Part shown: piece by piece, positions 17,457 to 25,905 of the stretch
Layout of the letters: each line of letters opens with the position of its first letter
Position numbering within the stretch: position 1 is the stretch's first letter
Assembly (NCBI GenBank): GCA_024636975.1
Contig: JAGXGA010000061.1
Location: 124,001 to 188,000 of the forward strand
DNA: 64,000 nucleotides
Direction of reading: 5' to 3'
DNA from: Mariniphaga sp.
Lineage (GTDB): Bacteria; Bacteroidota; Bacteroidia; Bacteroidales; Prolixibacteraceae
The notes under the pieces: model-generated
What the model was told of the DNA's origin: nothing
The model's database searches: none
Seen by the model: the letters and a program-made list of their open reading frames with translations, nothing else
Made by a program: the position numbers and the translations under genes

Positions 17457-20150
17457 TTAAAACTTGATGTTCACGAAGAATACAGGAGTGGTACCAAGGG
17501 CTGAAATATCGGATCTTACTGTCATGGATCCGGCATCAGAAGAAAAGCGAAGGTAATTTACTTCAACAATATTGGAACGGTTAAACACATTGAGCAATGA
17601 AGCCCCTGCACTGAATGAAAAATAATCATTTTTAAAATTTTTCACCAGGGCGATGTTTACCTGTGAAAAATTACCGGAACGCCCAAAATTTTCACCTTCC
17701 TGATCAGGAATATACCTGTATACAGGCAATCCTGTGGCAAATTGCCATGCAGTTGTAAACGTCCAGTTTTTCCAGTTTACCATTTCAGTAATTTTCAGCC
17801 GGTGAGTCCGGTCGTTATACGCAGGAAACCAATCGTTGCCAAACAGCCCTTCCATATGTTCTTCTGTCAGTGAAAGGGAATATCCTGCCATATGATTGAA
17901 AATGAAATGCGTCTTCTGTACAAACAAGTCAAATCCTTTTTTACGTTCATTACTCTCACGAAAAACATAAGATATAACCTGGTTATTTCCCTGCCGGGTG
18001 TTTTCTGCAAAGAGATTTAATTTACCCCGGGCACTTTTACGATAAGCTTCCAAATCAATAAACCAGCCGTTTTCATTATATTTACCTCCAAGAATATTAT
18101 GAGAACCGGAAACCACCCCTCTCCCATTTTCATCGGGTAAAAACCAAATCCTGCTGACGTGGCCTTCACTGTCGAAACGCCTTATACCCGATAAAAACTG
18201 GTAATAAACTCCACTCAGATAGTAAAGCTTTAAGCCTTCTCCCGGATCGAATTCAATACCACCGCGGGGTTGCCAGAACATTCGGGTACGTGAAGGATCA
18301 TAATTGGTCCGGATTCCCCACCTAAACCGGAGATCTTTTGTAACATCTATATTTTGCTGCACAAAGCCGTTCATAAGGTTTAAACTGGTACTGCTTGAAA
18401 TGGAATCAATTTGCAGGGCATCATACAAACGACTTGCAAAAAAGTTATAGGTATACCGATTGGAAGTCCATCCTGCTCCCGCCTCGCTGCTAAATATTCC
18501 TGTTTTAAACTGCGATTTCCAGGCTGCACGGTATTCTTCAACCTGGTTAAAGCCGTTATCGATGTCATGAGTTTCACGTGTGTATGTTACTTCACGCGTT
18601 TTGGCCACTCCTTTTCCTTTACCCTGCCCTTTCCCGGGATTAACTATGGTTTCGGTATAGGTTTGCAATTCACCTGTTTCATCGGTTCCGGTTTTTTCAA
18701 GAGTAGAAAACCCTGCAGTTAGAGAATGAAACCATTGCGGGTTAGCCTGCCAGTTTAAATTAAAACTTAGACCAAGATTTTCGCTTTGTAAACTCTCCTT
18801 TCGGTAATAGTCGTTTGTTTGCAGCAATTCAAAATCCCGGGTTTGATAATCATCTCCATAGAGCATATTCACGTTTAATTCAAAATTTTCTGCCGGATGA
18901 AAGCTGATTTTTGCATTCACATCCTGAAATTTTACCGTAGGTATAATTGTTGAAGTAACAGGATTTTCTTCAGATGTAATCACATCATCAATTAACCTGA
19001 AGTACAAATAGTTTTGCCATGTGTCGATAAATGATCGCCGCCATGCAGTAGTTATTGAAAATTTACCGTTTACCGGCACATTGGCCAGAATGTTTGTATT
19101 CAGCAGGTTTGCAGATAAATCGACAGATGGTTGATTTATCTTTCCCGATTTTCCTGTAAGCTCAATTAATCCGGAAACACGACCACCATAACTAGCATCA
19201 AAACCTCCTCGCGAGACAAAAGCCTGCTGAACAAATTTCGAATTGAGCACACTCATGTTTCCCAACAAATGGCTGGTCTCAAGGACGGGTATTCCATCGA
19301 AAAGCACCAGGTTATCGGTTGGTTCACCTCCCCTGATTGAAAGCCCTGATGCTCCTCCATGGAAAAATTCCACCCCTGGTATCAACAAGAGCGAATTGCC
19401 CAGATCATCATTGGCAATTCGCGGAATGGACGATGCTTTGAGGGGATTAAAAGCAATCATTTCAGGCCTTGGCGCTGCCTGCAAAACCTGACTTTCACGA
19501 TGTACCACCTTAACTACATCCATCATGATAGCCGAGGGTTTCAAAAGGAAAGTAACCTGTTCTTTAACGGATACAATGGTATCCAACCGCTGGTACCCCA
19601 GATGGCTTACCATTATCCGTACTGAATCGATTTCCGGCACAGGGAAATTAAAAAATCCCATTTCATTGGTCATCCCTCCCCTGTTGTCTTCCGTGGCAAG
19701 GTTGCAATAAATCAGGTTTTCACCTGTTTGCCCGTCACGAACGTATCCATGAAAATTAACAGGCTGTATATTAGGAACAGTTAAGGCAATTTTTTCAGGT
19801 TCATTTTGTAAGATAAGCAACCAGGTCCCGTCGACCAGCCTGGAGCTAATATGGTATAGTTCATTGAGATTGGCAAGCAACTGTTCTATAGATACGTTAT
19901 CAAATACGAAGTTCGTTTCTATTTTCCTGAATGAATCCGCATCGTATGCAAATCGGGTATTGTATGTTTCTGAAATTTCTTCAAGCACATCGGACAATGG
20001 TCTCTGTTGTGATGAAACAGAAATTGATTGCTGGGCTCTTGCCTGGAAAAAGAACAACATTAACAATAAAAGAACTATGTATTTCAAGTTAAGATTGAGG
20101 AGATTTTCATACCCTGGTTTATAATTCATTATTTTTTCCCCGTATCTCAT
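17457..20150 (-). CDS. TonB-dependent receptor with STN signalling domain
   Basis: This 897-residue protein has a signal peptide ending ARA, then an STN domain (SISVSSQQRPLSDVLEEISE), a carboxypeptidase-like beta-sandwich (GYVRDGQTGENLIYCNLAT), a plug (NSLLLIPGVEF, LSIRGGEPTDNLVLFDGIP) and a 22-strand-type barrel ending in an aromatic strand (VFFVNIKF). It should import a ligand across the outer membrane and signal to FecR through the STN domain. No SusD gene is present, so a SusCD-type glycan importer is unlikely. A basic, glycine-rich loop NPGKGQGKGKGVAK near residue 510 is unusual. The start could also be the Met at 20129, which has GGGGA upstream. The gene begins 2 bp after the sigma factor stop. 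Confidence 0.93.
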   Translation of the reverse strand: MRYGEKIMNYKPGYENLLNLNLKYIVLLLLMLFFFQARAQQSISVSSQQRPLSDVLEEISETYNTRFAYDADSFRKIETNFVFDNVSIEQLLANLNELYHISSRLVDGTWLLILQNEPEKIALTVPNIQPVNFHGYVRDGQTGENLIYCNLATEDNRGGMTNEMGFFNFPVPEIDSVRIMVSHLGYQRLDTIVSVKEQVTFLLKPSAIMMDVVKVVHRESQVLQAAPRPEMIAFNPLKASSIPRIANDDLGNSLLLIPGVEFFHGGASGLSIRGGEPTDNLVLFDGIPVLETSHLLGNMSVLNSKFVQQAFVSRGGFDASYGGRVSGLIELTGKSGKINQPSVDLSANLLNTNILANVPVNGKFSITTAWRRSFIDTWQNYLYFRLIDDVITSEENPVTSTIIPTVKFQDVNAKISFHPAENFELNVNMLYGDDYQTRDFELLQTNDYYRKESLQSENLGLSFNLNWQANPQWFHSLTAGFSTLEKTGTDETGELQTYTETIVNPGKGQGKGKGVAKTREVTYTRETHDIDNGFNQVEEYRAAWKSQFKTGIFSSEAGAGWTSNRYTYNFFASRLYDALQIDSISSSTSLNLMNGFVQQNIDVTKDLRFRWGIRTNYDPSRTRMFWQPRGGIEFDPGEGLKLYYLSGVYYQFLSGIRRFDSEGHVSRIWFLPDENGRGVVSGSHNILGGKYNENGWFIDLEAYRKSARGKLNLFAENTRQGNNQVISYVFRESNERKKGFDLFVQKTHFIFNHMAGYSLSLTEEHMEGLFGNDWFPAYNDRTHRLKITEMVNWKNWTFTTAWQFATGLPVYRYIPDQEGENFGRSGNFSQVNIALVKNFKNDYFSFSAGASLLNVFNRSNIVEVNYLRFSSDAGSMTVRSDISALGTTPVFFVNIKF

Positions 20151-20152
20151 TT

Positions 20153-20659
20153 TCAGATTTTGCTTCCCAATTTCTCCCTAAGAATCGCCAGTGCCTTGCT
20201 CATTTGCTTTTCCACTGCCTTTAAACTCACGCCATGGTGCTCTGCAATCTCGCGGTAGCTCAGACCATCAATGCGATTCATTAAAAACACTACACGGCAT
20301 TTATCAGGAAGTGCGGCCAACGTTTTCTGCAATTTCCTATCGAATTCCTTCATCTCCAGAATATATTCCGGTGATTCATTTTCGACATTTTCAAAATAGG
20401 AAGAACGGAATTTCAGATCGTATTTTTGCCTGCGGATACTTTTTAGAAAGCAATTTCGTGCAATTGTAAATAAATATGGACGGACGGTATAATCCTTTAC
20501 CTGGAGCCGTTTATCCCACAACTGCATAAAAACATCCTGCGTTAAATCTTCCGCCAATGCAACATCACCCGTAAGATAAAACAGGTAATTCAGAACATAT
20601 TGATAATTCTGATCAAAAATATGCTTAAACCAACTTTTCCCTTTATTTTCAGCGTCCAT
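20153..20659 (-). CDS. ECF RNA polymerase sigma factor (FecI-like)
   Basis: This 168-residue sigma-70 family protein has region 2 (YVLNYLFYLTGDVALAEDL, then DVFMQLWDKR) and region 4 with a helix-turn-helix (GLSYREIAEHHGVSLKAVEK). It has no other domains, as expected for ECF sigma factors of the Bacteroidota FecI-type. It heads the cluster with the TonB receptor, FecR and the DUF4382 lipoprotein, and should drive these genes once FecR is signalled. A -7 box TAAATTTG lies about 26 bp before its start (20685-20692, minus strand). Confidence 0.95.
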   Translation of the reverse strand: MDAENKGKSWFKHIFDQNYQYVLNYLFYLTGDVALAEDLTQDVFMQLWDKRLQVKDYTVRPYLFTIARNCFLKSIRRQKYDLKFRSSYFENVENESPEYILEMKEFDRKLQKTLAALPDKCRVVFLMNRIDGLSYREIAEHHGVSLKAVEKQMSKALAILREKLGSKI

Positions 20660-20684
20660 TAATCAGGTCAAAGTAATATTCCCG

Positions 20685-20692
20685 CAAATTTA
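20685..20692 (-). promoter_or_regulatory. Predicted -7 box of the sigma factor gene
   Basis: On the minus strand this reads TAAATTTG, a full match to TAnnTTTG, 26 bp before the sigma factor ATG. No good -33 box is visible at 19-21 bp, so it may depend on another factor. Confidence 0.5.
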
Positions 20693-20734
20693 GAAATATA
20701 AATTTCTAAAAAAAGGCAGGCTTAATGAATACGT

Positions 20735-21859
20735 TCACCTGACAGAAAACGCATAAATTGTTGTCGAATTGTATGTTTCATTGGGATTAAGTAAAGTAGA
20801 AGGAAATTCGGGTTGATTGGGGCTATCGGGAAAATGTTGCGTTTCCAGGCAGAAGCCTGTCCGTTCAGTGTATGGTTCCCCGCTGTTTCCAATTTCCTTA
20901 CCTCCCAAATGATTCCCTGTATAAAGCTGAATGCCGGGTTCGGTTGTAAATACTTCCATATACCTGCCACTCTCCGGTTCAAAGGCGCTGGCAGCAAAGG
21001 CCAGTTCACCGGGTTTTTTATTAATTACGTAATTGAAATCGTAACCCGAACCGTAATTAAGCTGTGGATGGTCGGCATCAATCTGTTCACCAATAGCTTT
21101 CGGACTTGTGAAATCAAGAGCAGTTCCCCGAATATCAACAATTTCTCCTGTTGGGATCATGCTTTCATCTATTACAGGAGTTGACGCATTGGCATTAATC
21201 ACTAAAATATGATTCAAAATATCGCCGTTTCCTTCACCTCTCAGATTAAAATAACTGTGATTGGTAAGATTAATGTGTGTGGGTTTATCGGTAGTTACTT
21301 CATAATCAAGCTTCAGTTCATTTTTTTCGGTTAAGGTATAGGTTACCTTTGCTTTTTTATTGCCTGGAAATCCAAACTCACCATCGGAACTTTCAATGGT
21401 AAAAACTACAGCGTTTTCATTTTCTTCGAAATCCCAAACTTTCCTGTACCAGCTATCGGGGCCCGAATGCAAGGTTGCTTCACCATTATTCACCGGAAAA
21501 TTGTACGTTTCCCCATCAATAGTAAATTGTGCATTGGCTATCCTGTTGGCAAAAGGCCCTACCACTGCCCCATGACTTGCCCCGTATTCCTGGTATTCCC
21601 CAATGGAGTTGAAGCCAAGAACCACATCAGCAAGATTGCCACTCTTATCGGGCGCGTAAACAGATATAATTTTTGCTCCATAGTTGGTAAGAGTTACCAC
21701 CATTCCATTTTCATTCTTCAGGGTAAACATCCGGGTTGGTTTACCTTTAATTTCACTTTCGAAATCAGATTCGCTATAAGGCATATCTATTTGTTTTTGA
21801 GTTTTTTCAGTACATGCTGTAAGAACAGCAATCATCAAATAAAGGAATAGTTTTTTCAT
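20735..21859 (-). CDS. galM: Aldose 1-epimerase (mutarotase) lipoprotein
   Basis: The start is set at the ATG at 21859; the codon before it in frame is GTG. The protein has 374 residues with a lipobox LTAC (Cys16). Family motifs are clear: FTLKNENGMVVTLTNYGAKI, PFANRI, THINLTNHSYFNLRG with the catalytic His, GYDFNYV, and CLETQHFPDSPN with the catalytic Glu. GalM interconverts alpha and beta anomers of aldoses. Lipoprotein forms are common in Bacteroidota and process sugars released in the envelope. It lies downstream of the mini-GH127 gene on the same strand, with a 246-bp AT-rich gap. Confidence 0.93.
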   Translation of the reverse strand: MKKLFLYLMIAVLTACTEKTQKQIDMPYSESDFESEIKGKPTRMFTLKNENGMVVTLTNYGAKIISVYAPDKSGNLADVVLGFNSIGEYQEYGASHGAVVGPFANRIANAQFTIDGETYNFPVNNGEATLHSGPDSWYRKVWDFEENENAVVFTIESSDGEFGFPGNKKAKVTYTLTEKNELKLDYEVTTDKPTHINLTNHSYFNLRGEGNGDILNHILVINANASTPVIDESMIPTGEIVDIRGTALDFTSPKAIGEQIDADHPQLNYGSGYDFNYVINKKPGELAFAASAFEPESGRYMEVFTTEPGIQLYTGNHLGGKEIGNSGEPYTERTGFCLETQHFPDSPNQPEFPSTLLNPNETYNSTTIYAFSVR

Positions 21860-22105
21860 CACAATAAAAGTTTTAATATATTAATTACTCATTCATGTAG
21901 CCATGAATATTTTGCATTTCCCGGCAAAAATTAATCTTGAATAGTATGGCAAACTCATATCAGCTTTATATACATTTCGCAACATGAGTTTCTTTCACGC
22001 AAATTTATAAAAATAGAAATTCTTAATGATTCTTCCATTTCTATTCATGAATTAATTTTGATTTTCAACTACATAAAACTTTCCGGGACCAGTATGAAGC
22101 CAGGT

Positions 22106-22900
22106 TTATTCTCCGGGTTTCATATATGGGGGAAGATTATCAACCGGTATTATCACCTCCACCACATCGCCTTCTTTCCATTTTTTTGCAATCTGGCTGT
22201 AACTTCCCGGTTCTGCCAGGTATTTAACGCCCTTAACTGTAACGGAGGCATTCTCTGCCCAGGAAGGAATACGTATATATAATTCAATGTATTGTTTGGT
22301 TTCCATACCAAAAACAATCCGGACAGTGCCGCTTTCAGGGAAATCAGTTTCCTGGGCCACGGTAACTTTTCCTCCCAGTGAATGCTGAAAGTGTATAGAG
22401 ACAGGCAAATAAAGATTCAAATGAATAAAATCATTATTCCGGGTAAAAATATAGGGTAAAATCAGTGAATCGGGTGTGGAACCAGGAGCAGCAAGAAAAT
22501 GTTGCCAGACAATACGCTCAAGCTCTTCAGCCACCATGGCGTCTCCGGTTATCTGAAACAGGAACCCGGTAAGATTGAACCAGGATACAGCCTCTTCGCT
22601 GGTAATTTCCCGGTTTCTTACTTCATGTTTAAATTCATCCCAAAAATACATAAACCGGTCCATATCAAAACGTTCCTGCTCATCGAAGAACATTAGCCTG
22701 AGCATTATTAAGCTGTCGAGCCTGGGATATACTCCTTCATCAGGAAAACTGTGTCGTTCATCAACAAAAGTCTCTTTCTCATATTGAATCCCGGCGCCTT
22801 CAGGCAGGGTTCTGTATGTAACATATTCCGGCGTTTTTTCAGAAGGGTTGCAAGAAGCAAAAACCAGAAAAACCAGTCCGGTTATATAAATCCATCTCAT
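22106..22900 (-). CDS. Miniature GH127-like lipoprotein (truncated beta-L-arabinofuranosidase relative)
   Basis: This 264-residue lipoprotein (lipobox FASC, Cys17) matches the beta-sandwich of GH127/DUF1680 enzymes in its last third: HLNLYLPVSI, YIELYIRIPSWAENASVTV, then AEPGSYSQIAKKW and GDVVEVIIPV. A normal GH127 has 600-700 residues. The large alpha/alpha barrel with the catalytic Cys/Glu cluster is missing, and the end stops at NLPPYMKPGE where the family continues. The middle is helical (residues about 50-130) and could be a remnant of the barrel. It has its own -7 box at 22915, so it may be expressed. It could be a decayed gene or a binding protein that lost catalysis. Confidence 0.65.
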   Translation of the reverse strand: MRWIYITGLVFLVFASCNPSEKTPEYVTYRTLPEGAGIQYEKETFVDERHSFPDEGVYPRLDSLIMLRLMFFDEQERFDMDRFMYFWDEFKHEVRNREITSEEAVSWFNLTGFLFQITGDAMVAEELERIVWQHFLAAPGSTPDSLILPYIFTRNNDFIHLNLYLPVSIHFQHSLGGKVTVAQETDFPESGTVRIVFGMETKQYIELYIRIPSWAENASVTVKGVKYLAEPGSYSQIAKKWKEGDVVEVIIPVDNLPPYMKPGE

Positions 22901-22914
22901 TCCAGGTACAAGTT

Positions 22915-22922
22915 CAAATTTA
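22915..22922 (-). promoter_or_regulatory. -7 box of the mini-GH127 gene
   Basis: On the minus strand this reads TAAATTTG, 14 bp before the start codon, giving a leader of only about 10 nt. The -33 region is weak. Confidence 0.45.
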
Positions 22923-23015
22923 GAATAGTAACATAAAACTTAAGGCAGGGTTCAGAGGACCATTAAAATAACAGATTACCATTTATAACTGCCTGATTCC
23001 AACAAAATAATTCCA

Positions 23016-23023
23016 TATATTTG
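23016..23023 (+). promoter_or_regulatory. -7 box for the MATE transporter gene
   Basis: TATATTTG matches TAnnTTTG and lies 107 bp before the MATE start codon, leaving a leader of about 100 nt. No strong hairpin was seen in that leader. Confidence 0.45.
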
Positions 23024-23130
23024 CCGCAGTTGCCAATTTGAATGCCTGATTCAGATATGTGCAACCAGGTTGTCATTGTGTAATGAAAATCAATTAGATT
23101 CATTAAGTACTCAATATCATAACGGACACA

Positions 23131-24570
23131 ATGTCGGATATCAAAACAAATAACAGGAGTCTGATTAATTCAAACACTACCAGATTAGCAACTTTATGGA
23201 AAGACATTAAAGAATCAATTGCTGGTACAGAGCGTGATTTTACAAAAGCCCCGCTTGGCCATGCCATATTGATTTTGGCAGTACCTATGGTTCTTGAGAT
23301 GCTTATGGAGTCGGTATTTGCTGTTGTAGATATATTTTTCGTCTCAAAGCTGGGGCCTGAAGCAGTAGCCACAGTTGGTATCACCGAATCGGTAATGACT
23401 GTTATATATGCCGTTGCTGCGGGATTGAGTGTAGCAACTACAGCATTGGTTGCACGACGAATTGGGGAAAAGCGGAAAAAGGAAGCAGGCGTTGTGGCTT
23501 TCCAGGCTATTCTTGCAGGAATTTTCATTTCATTTATAATTGCCTTGCCAGGTCTGTTCTTTGCAAAAGAGTTTTTGCTTCTGATGGGTGCCACTGAAAG
23601 CATGGCTGAAGAGGGAAAATTATATCCGGCAATTATCTTCGGCGGAAATGCTGTTGTGATGCTGCTGTTTATAATCAATGCAGTATTTCGCAGTTCGGGC
23701 GATGCTGCCATCTCGATGCGTGTGGTATGGTTTGCCAACATTATTAACCTTGTTCTTGACCCGCTCCTGATATTCGGCATTGGGCCATTTCCTGAACTTG
23801 GGCTTGCCGGAGCGGCCATAGCTACTACAATTGGACGGGGGATTGCAGTCATCTACCAGTTTTACCTGCTTTTCAGGGGCAATTACCGCATTAAACTTTA
23901 CTGGAAAAGCATACAAATAAAAGTAAATGTAATGTTTGAACTGCTGCAAATATCGGGAGGAGGCATATTGCAAAACCTGGTAGCCACCTCCAGCTGGATT
24001 TTCTTGGTACGGATTATCTCGGTAAGTGGTTCGGAAGCACTTGCAGGATACACCATTGCCATCCGCATCATTTTGTTTGCACTTTTACCAGCCTGGGGTC
24101 TCAGCAATGCTGCTTCAACCCTGGTTGGCCAGAATCTGGGAGCTAAACATCCGGAACGTGCAGAACGTTCGGTTTGGATAACAGGCTATGCCAATATGAT
24201 ATTTATGGGTACAATCGGGTTGTTTATGGCCCTTTTCCCTGAATTCTTCATACGGCTTTTTATTGCCGATGAGGCAGTAGTAAATTTTGGAGCAATGGCT
24301 TTACGCATCATCAGCTTTGGGTTTGCTTTTTATGCCATGGGTATGGTGCTTATACAAGGATTCAATGGCAGCGGTGATACTTTTACTCCTACAAAAATAA
24401 ACCTTGTCTGCTTCTGGATTATAGAAATTCCCCTTGCATACATTCTTGCAATTACATTTGAACTGGGACTTGTAGGAGCCAGCATTGCAATTGTGACTGC
24501 TGAAAGCTTACTGGCCACAATAGCCTATTTTCTTTTCAGAAAAGGCAAATGGAAGCTTAAAAAAGTTTGA
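23131..24570 (+). CDS. MATE family efflux transporter
   Basis: This 479-residue membrane protein has about 12 hydrophobic segments in two similar halves. MATE features are visible: FTKAPLGHAILILAVPMVLE at the start of helix 1, VDIFFVSKLGPEAVATVGI after helix 2, and FNGSGDTFTPTKINLVCFW in the second half, a typical family signature. MATE pumps export cationic drugs or metabolites using Na+ or H+. The N terminus has about 45 polar residues before the first helix, longer than usual. There is no neighbouring regulator. The substrate is unknown. Confidence 0.93.
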   Translation: MSDIKTNNRSLINSNTTRLATLWKDIKESIAGTERDFTKAPLGHAILILAVPMVLEMLMESVFAVVDIFFVSKLGPEAVATVGITESVMTVIYAVAAGLSVATTALVARRIGEKRKKEAGVVAFQAILAGIFISFIIALPGLFFAKEFLLLMGATESMAEEGKLYPAIIFGGNAVVMLLFIINAVFRSSGDAAISMRVVWFANIINLVLDPLLIFGIGPFPELGLAGAAIATTIGRGIAVIYQFYLLFRGNYRIKLYWKSIQIKVNVMFELLQISGGGILQNLVATSSWIFLVRIISVSGSEALAGYTIAIRIILFALLPAWGLSNAASTLVGQNLGAKHPERAERSVWITGYANMIFMGTIGLFMALFPEFFIRLFIADEAVVNFGAMALRIISFGFAFYAMGMVLIQGFNGSGDTFTPTKINLVCFWIIEIPLAYILAITFELGLVGASIAIVTAESLLATIAYFLFRKGKWKLKKV

Positions 24571-24627
24571 TTTCCCATTACTGCCAGTCAGATTAATAAA
24601 ATTTGTATTTTCGGAAAAAAGATTACA

Positions 24628-25710
24628 ATGATTCGTTTAGTACTCATCCTTTTTGTTTCTATGGCATTTACAATTCACGCTCAACAGAACAACGGAAACA
24701 ATTCATTGACCCTTGATGAAAAAAAGGCCGATTTCCTTTATCATTTTGCCTTTGAATGCATCGATCAGGAGTATCCAAATAAATTGGGTCAGGTGCTGGG
24801 AGACGACAGTTATCTGGCGCCTCCGCGGGAACTGCATCCGGCATTTTACGGCTGTTTCGACTGGCACTCTTCAGTTCATGGCCACTGGACACTGGTTACA
24901 ATTCTTTCAGAATTTCCGGATTATAAGTACTATGCGGAAATTCTTTCAAAGCTTAAGAAGAACATTACCCGCGAAAACATTATAAAAGAAGTGGAGTATT
25001 TCGACGACGAGCACAACAGGGATTTTGAACGAACCTATGGCTGGGCCTGGTTACTGAAACTGGATGAAGCACTACGTGAGTGGGATTCTCCCGAAGCAAA
25101 GGTTCTGCAGGAAAATCTTAACCCACTTACAGAATTGGTTTCAGACAAGTTCATTGAATTCCTCGATAAGCTCATCTACCCCATCCGCGTTGGCGAACAT
25201 ACTAACATTGCATTCGGGATGTCGTTTGCTTACGATTATGCCAGGAAATACGATGCTGAGCTTGCACAAAAAATAGAAGAAAAGGCGCGGGAGTATTTTT
25301 TAAACGATACCGGTTGTCCGCTCACCTGGGAACCGGGCGGATTCGATTTTCTTTCACCCTGCCTGCAGGAAGCTGCCCTAATGCAGAAAGTGCTGCATGA
25401 AAATGAATATAAAAAGTGGCTTAAAAAATTCCTGCCCGGATTTGAGAAGAACCCCGGAAAATTTCTTGAGCCGGCTTTAGTGACCGACCGCAGCGACGGC
25501 AAGCTGGCCCACCTCGACGGATTAAACTTCAATCGTGCCTGGTGCCTCTTTGAAATGGGCAATGCAATTGGAAATCAAAAAATGATTGACCTTGGTATCC
25601 AACACTTCAACTTCAGCTATGACAAAATGGATTCAGGAGAATATGCAGGGGCGCATTGGCTGGCTTCGTTTGCAACGTATGCCTTAATGAAAGCACCAAA
25701 AAACAAATAA
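24628..25710 (+). CDS. Secreted DUF2891 protein
   Basis: This 360-residue protein has a signal peptide ending IHA. The DUF2891 signature is clear: HPAFYGCFDWHSSVHGHW, then ERTYGWAWLLKLDEAL, GEHTNIAFGMSFAYDYAR and CLQEAALM. The fold is a helical toroid resembling alpha/alpha-barrel glycosidases; activity is not established. Conserved Asp/His/Trp around the FDWHSSVHGHW segment could form an active site. The last codons (KAPKNK) fall inside an A-rich repeat that also occurs at 40.03 kb, so the C terminus may have been altered by repeat insertion. Spacing to the MATE gene is 57 bp. Confidence 0.88.
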   Translation: MIRLVLILFVSMAFTIHAQQNNGNNSLTLDEKKADFLYHFAFECIDQEYPNKLGQVLGDDSYLAPPRELHPAFYGCFDWHSSVHGHWTLVTILSEFPDYKYYAEILSKLKKNITRENIIKEVEYFDDEHNRDFERTYGWAWLLKLDEALREWDSPEAKVLQENLNPLTELVSDKFIEFLDKLIYPIRVGEHTNIAFGMSFAYDYARKYDAELAQKIEEKAREYFLNDTGCPLTWEPGGFDFLSPCLQEAALMQKVLHENEYKKWLKKFLPGFEKNPGKFLEPALVTDRSDGKLAHLDGLNFNRAWCLFEMGNAIGNQKMIDLGIQHFNFSYDKMDSGEYAGAHWLASFATYALMKAPKNK

Positions 25711-25870
25711 CAAATTTCAAATAAATTGGAAAATACCAAATAACATAAAGCAAATAACAAACATTAAAAACAACAAACATTAAATAAAAATGTTACCTGA
25801 ATTTAAAAATGCTCCGGCATTTAAAGTTTTGAAATTTGAGTTTTGAGTTTTGAAATTTGTGATTTAATTG
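25690..25870. repeat. A-rich repeat (CAAATAACAAA type), shared with 40.03 kb
   Basis: Low-complexity tract of CAAATAACAAA-like words, followed from about 25816 by the complementary type (TTTGAAATTTGAGTTTTGAG), so the segment can fold back on itself. Its first 24 bases are identical to bases 40031-40054. It starts inside the last codons of the DUF2891 gene. Confidence 0.7.
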
Positions 25871-25905
25871 TTGTTTGTTAATTGTTAATTGGAATTTTAA
25901 AAATT

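Noticed and set aside
17457-20150. SusC of a polysaccharide utilisation locus
   Set aside because: No SusD follows, and the adjacent genes are FecR and DUF4382; it is better described as a signalling TonB receptor.
23103-23852. 249-residue minus-strand frame inside the MATE gene
   Set aside because: Antisense shadow of a strongly recognised transporter; composition is Ser/Ala/Thr-rich without a fold.
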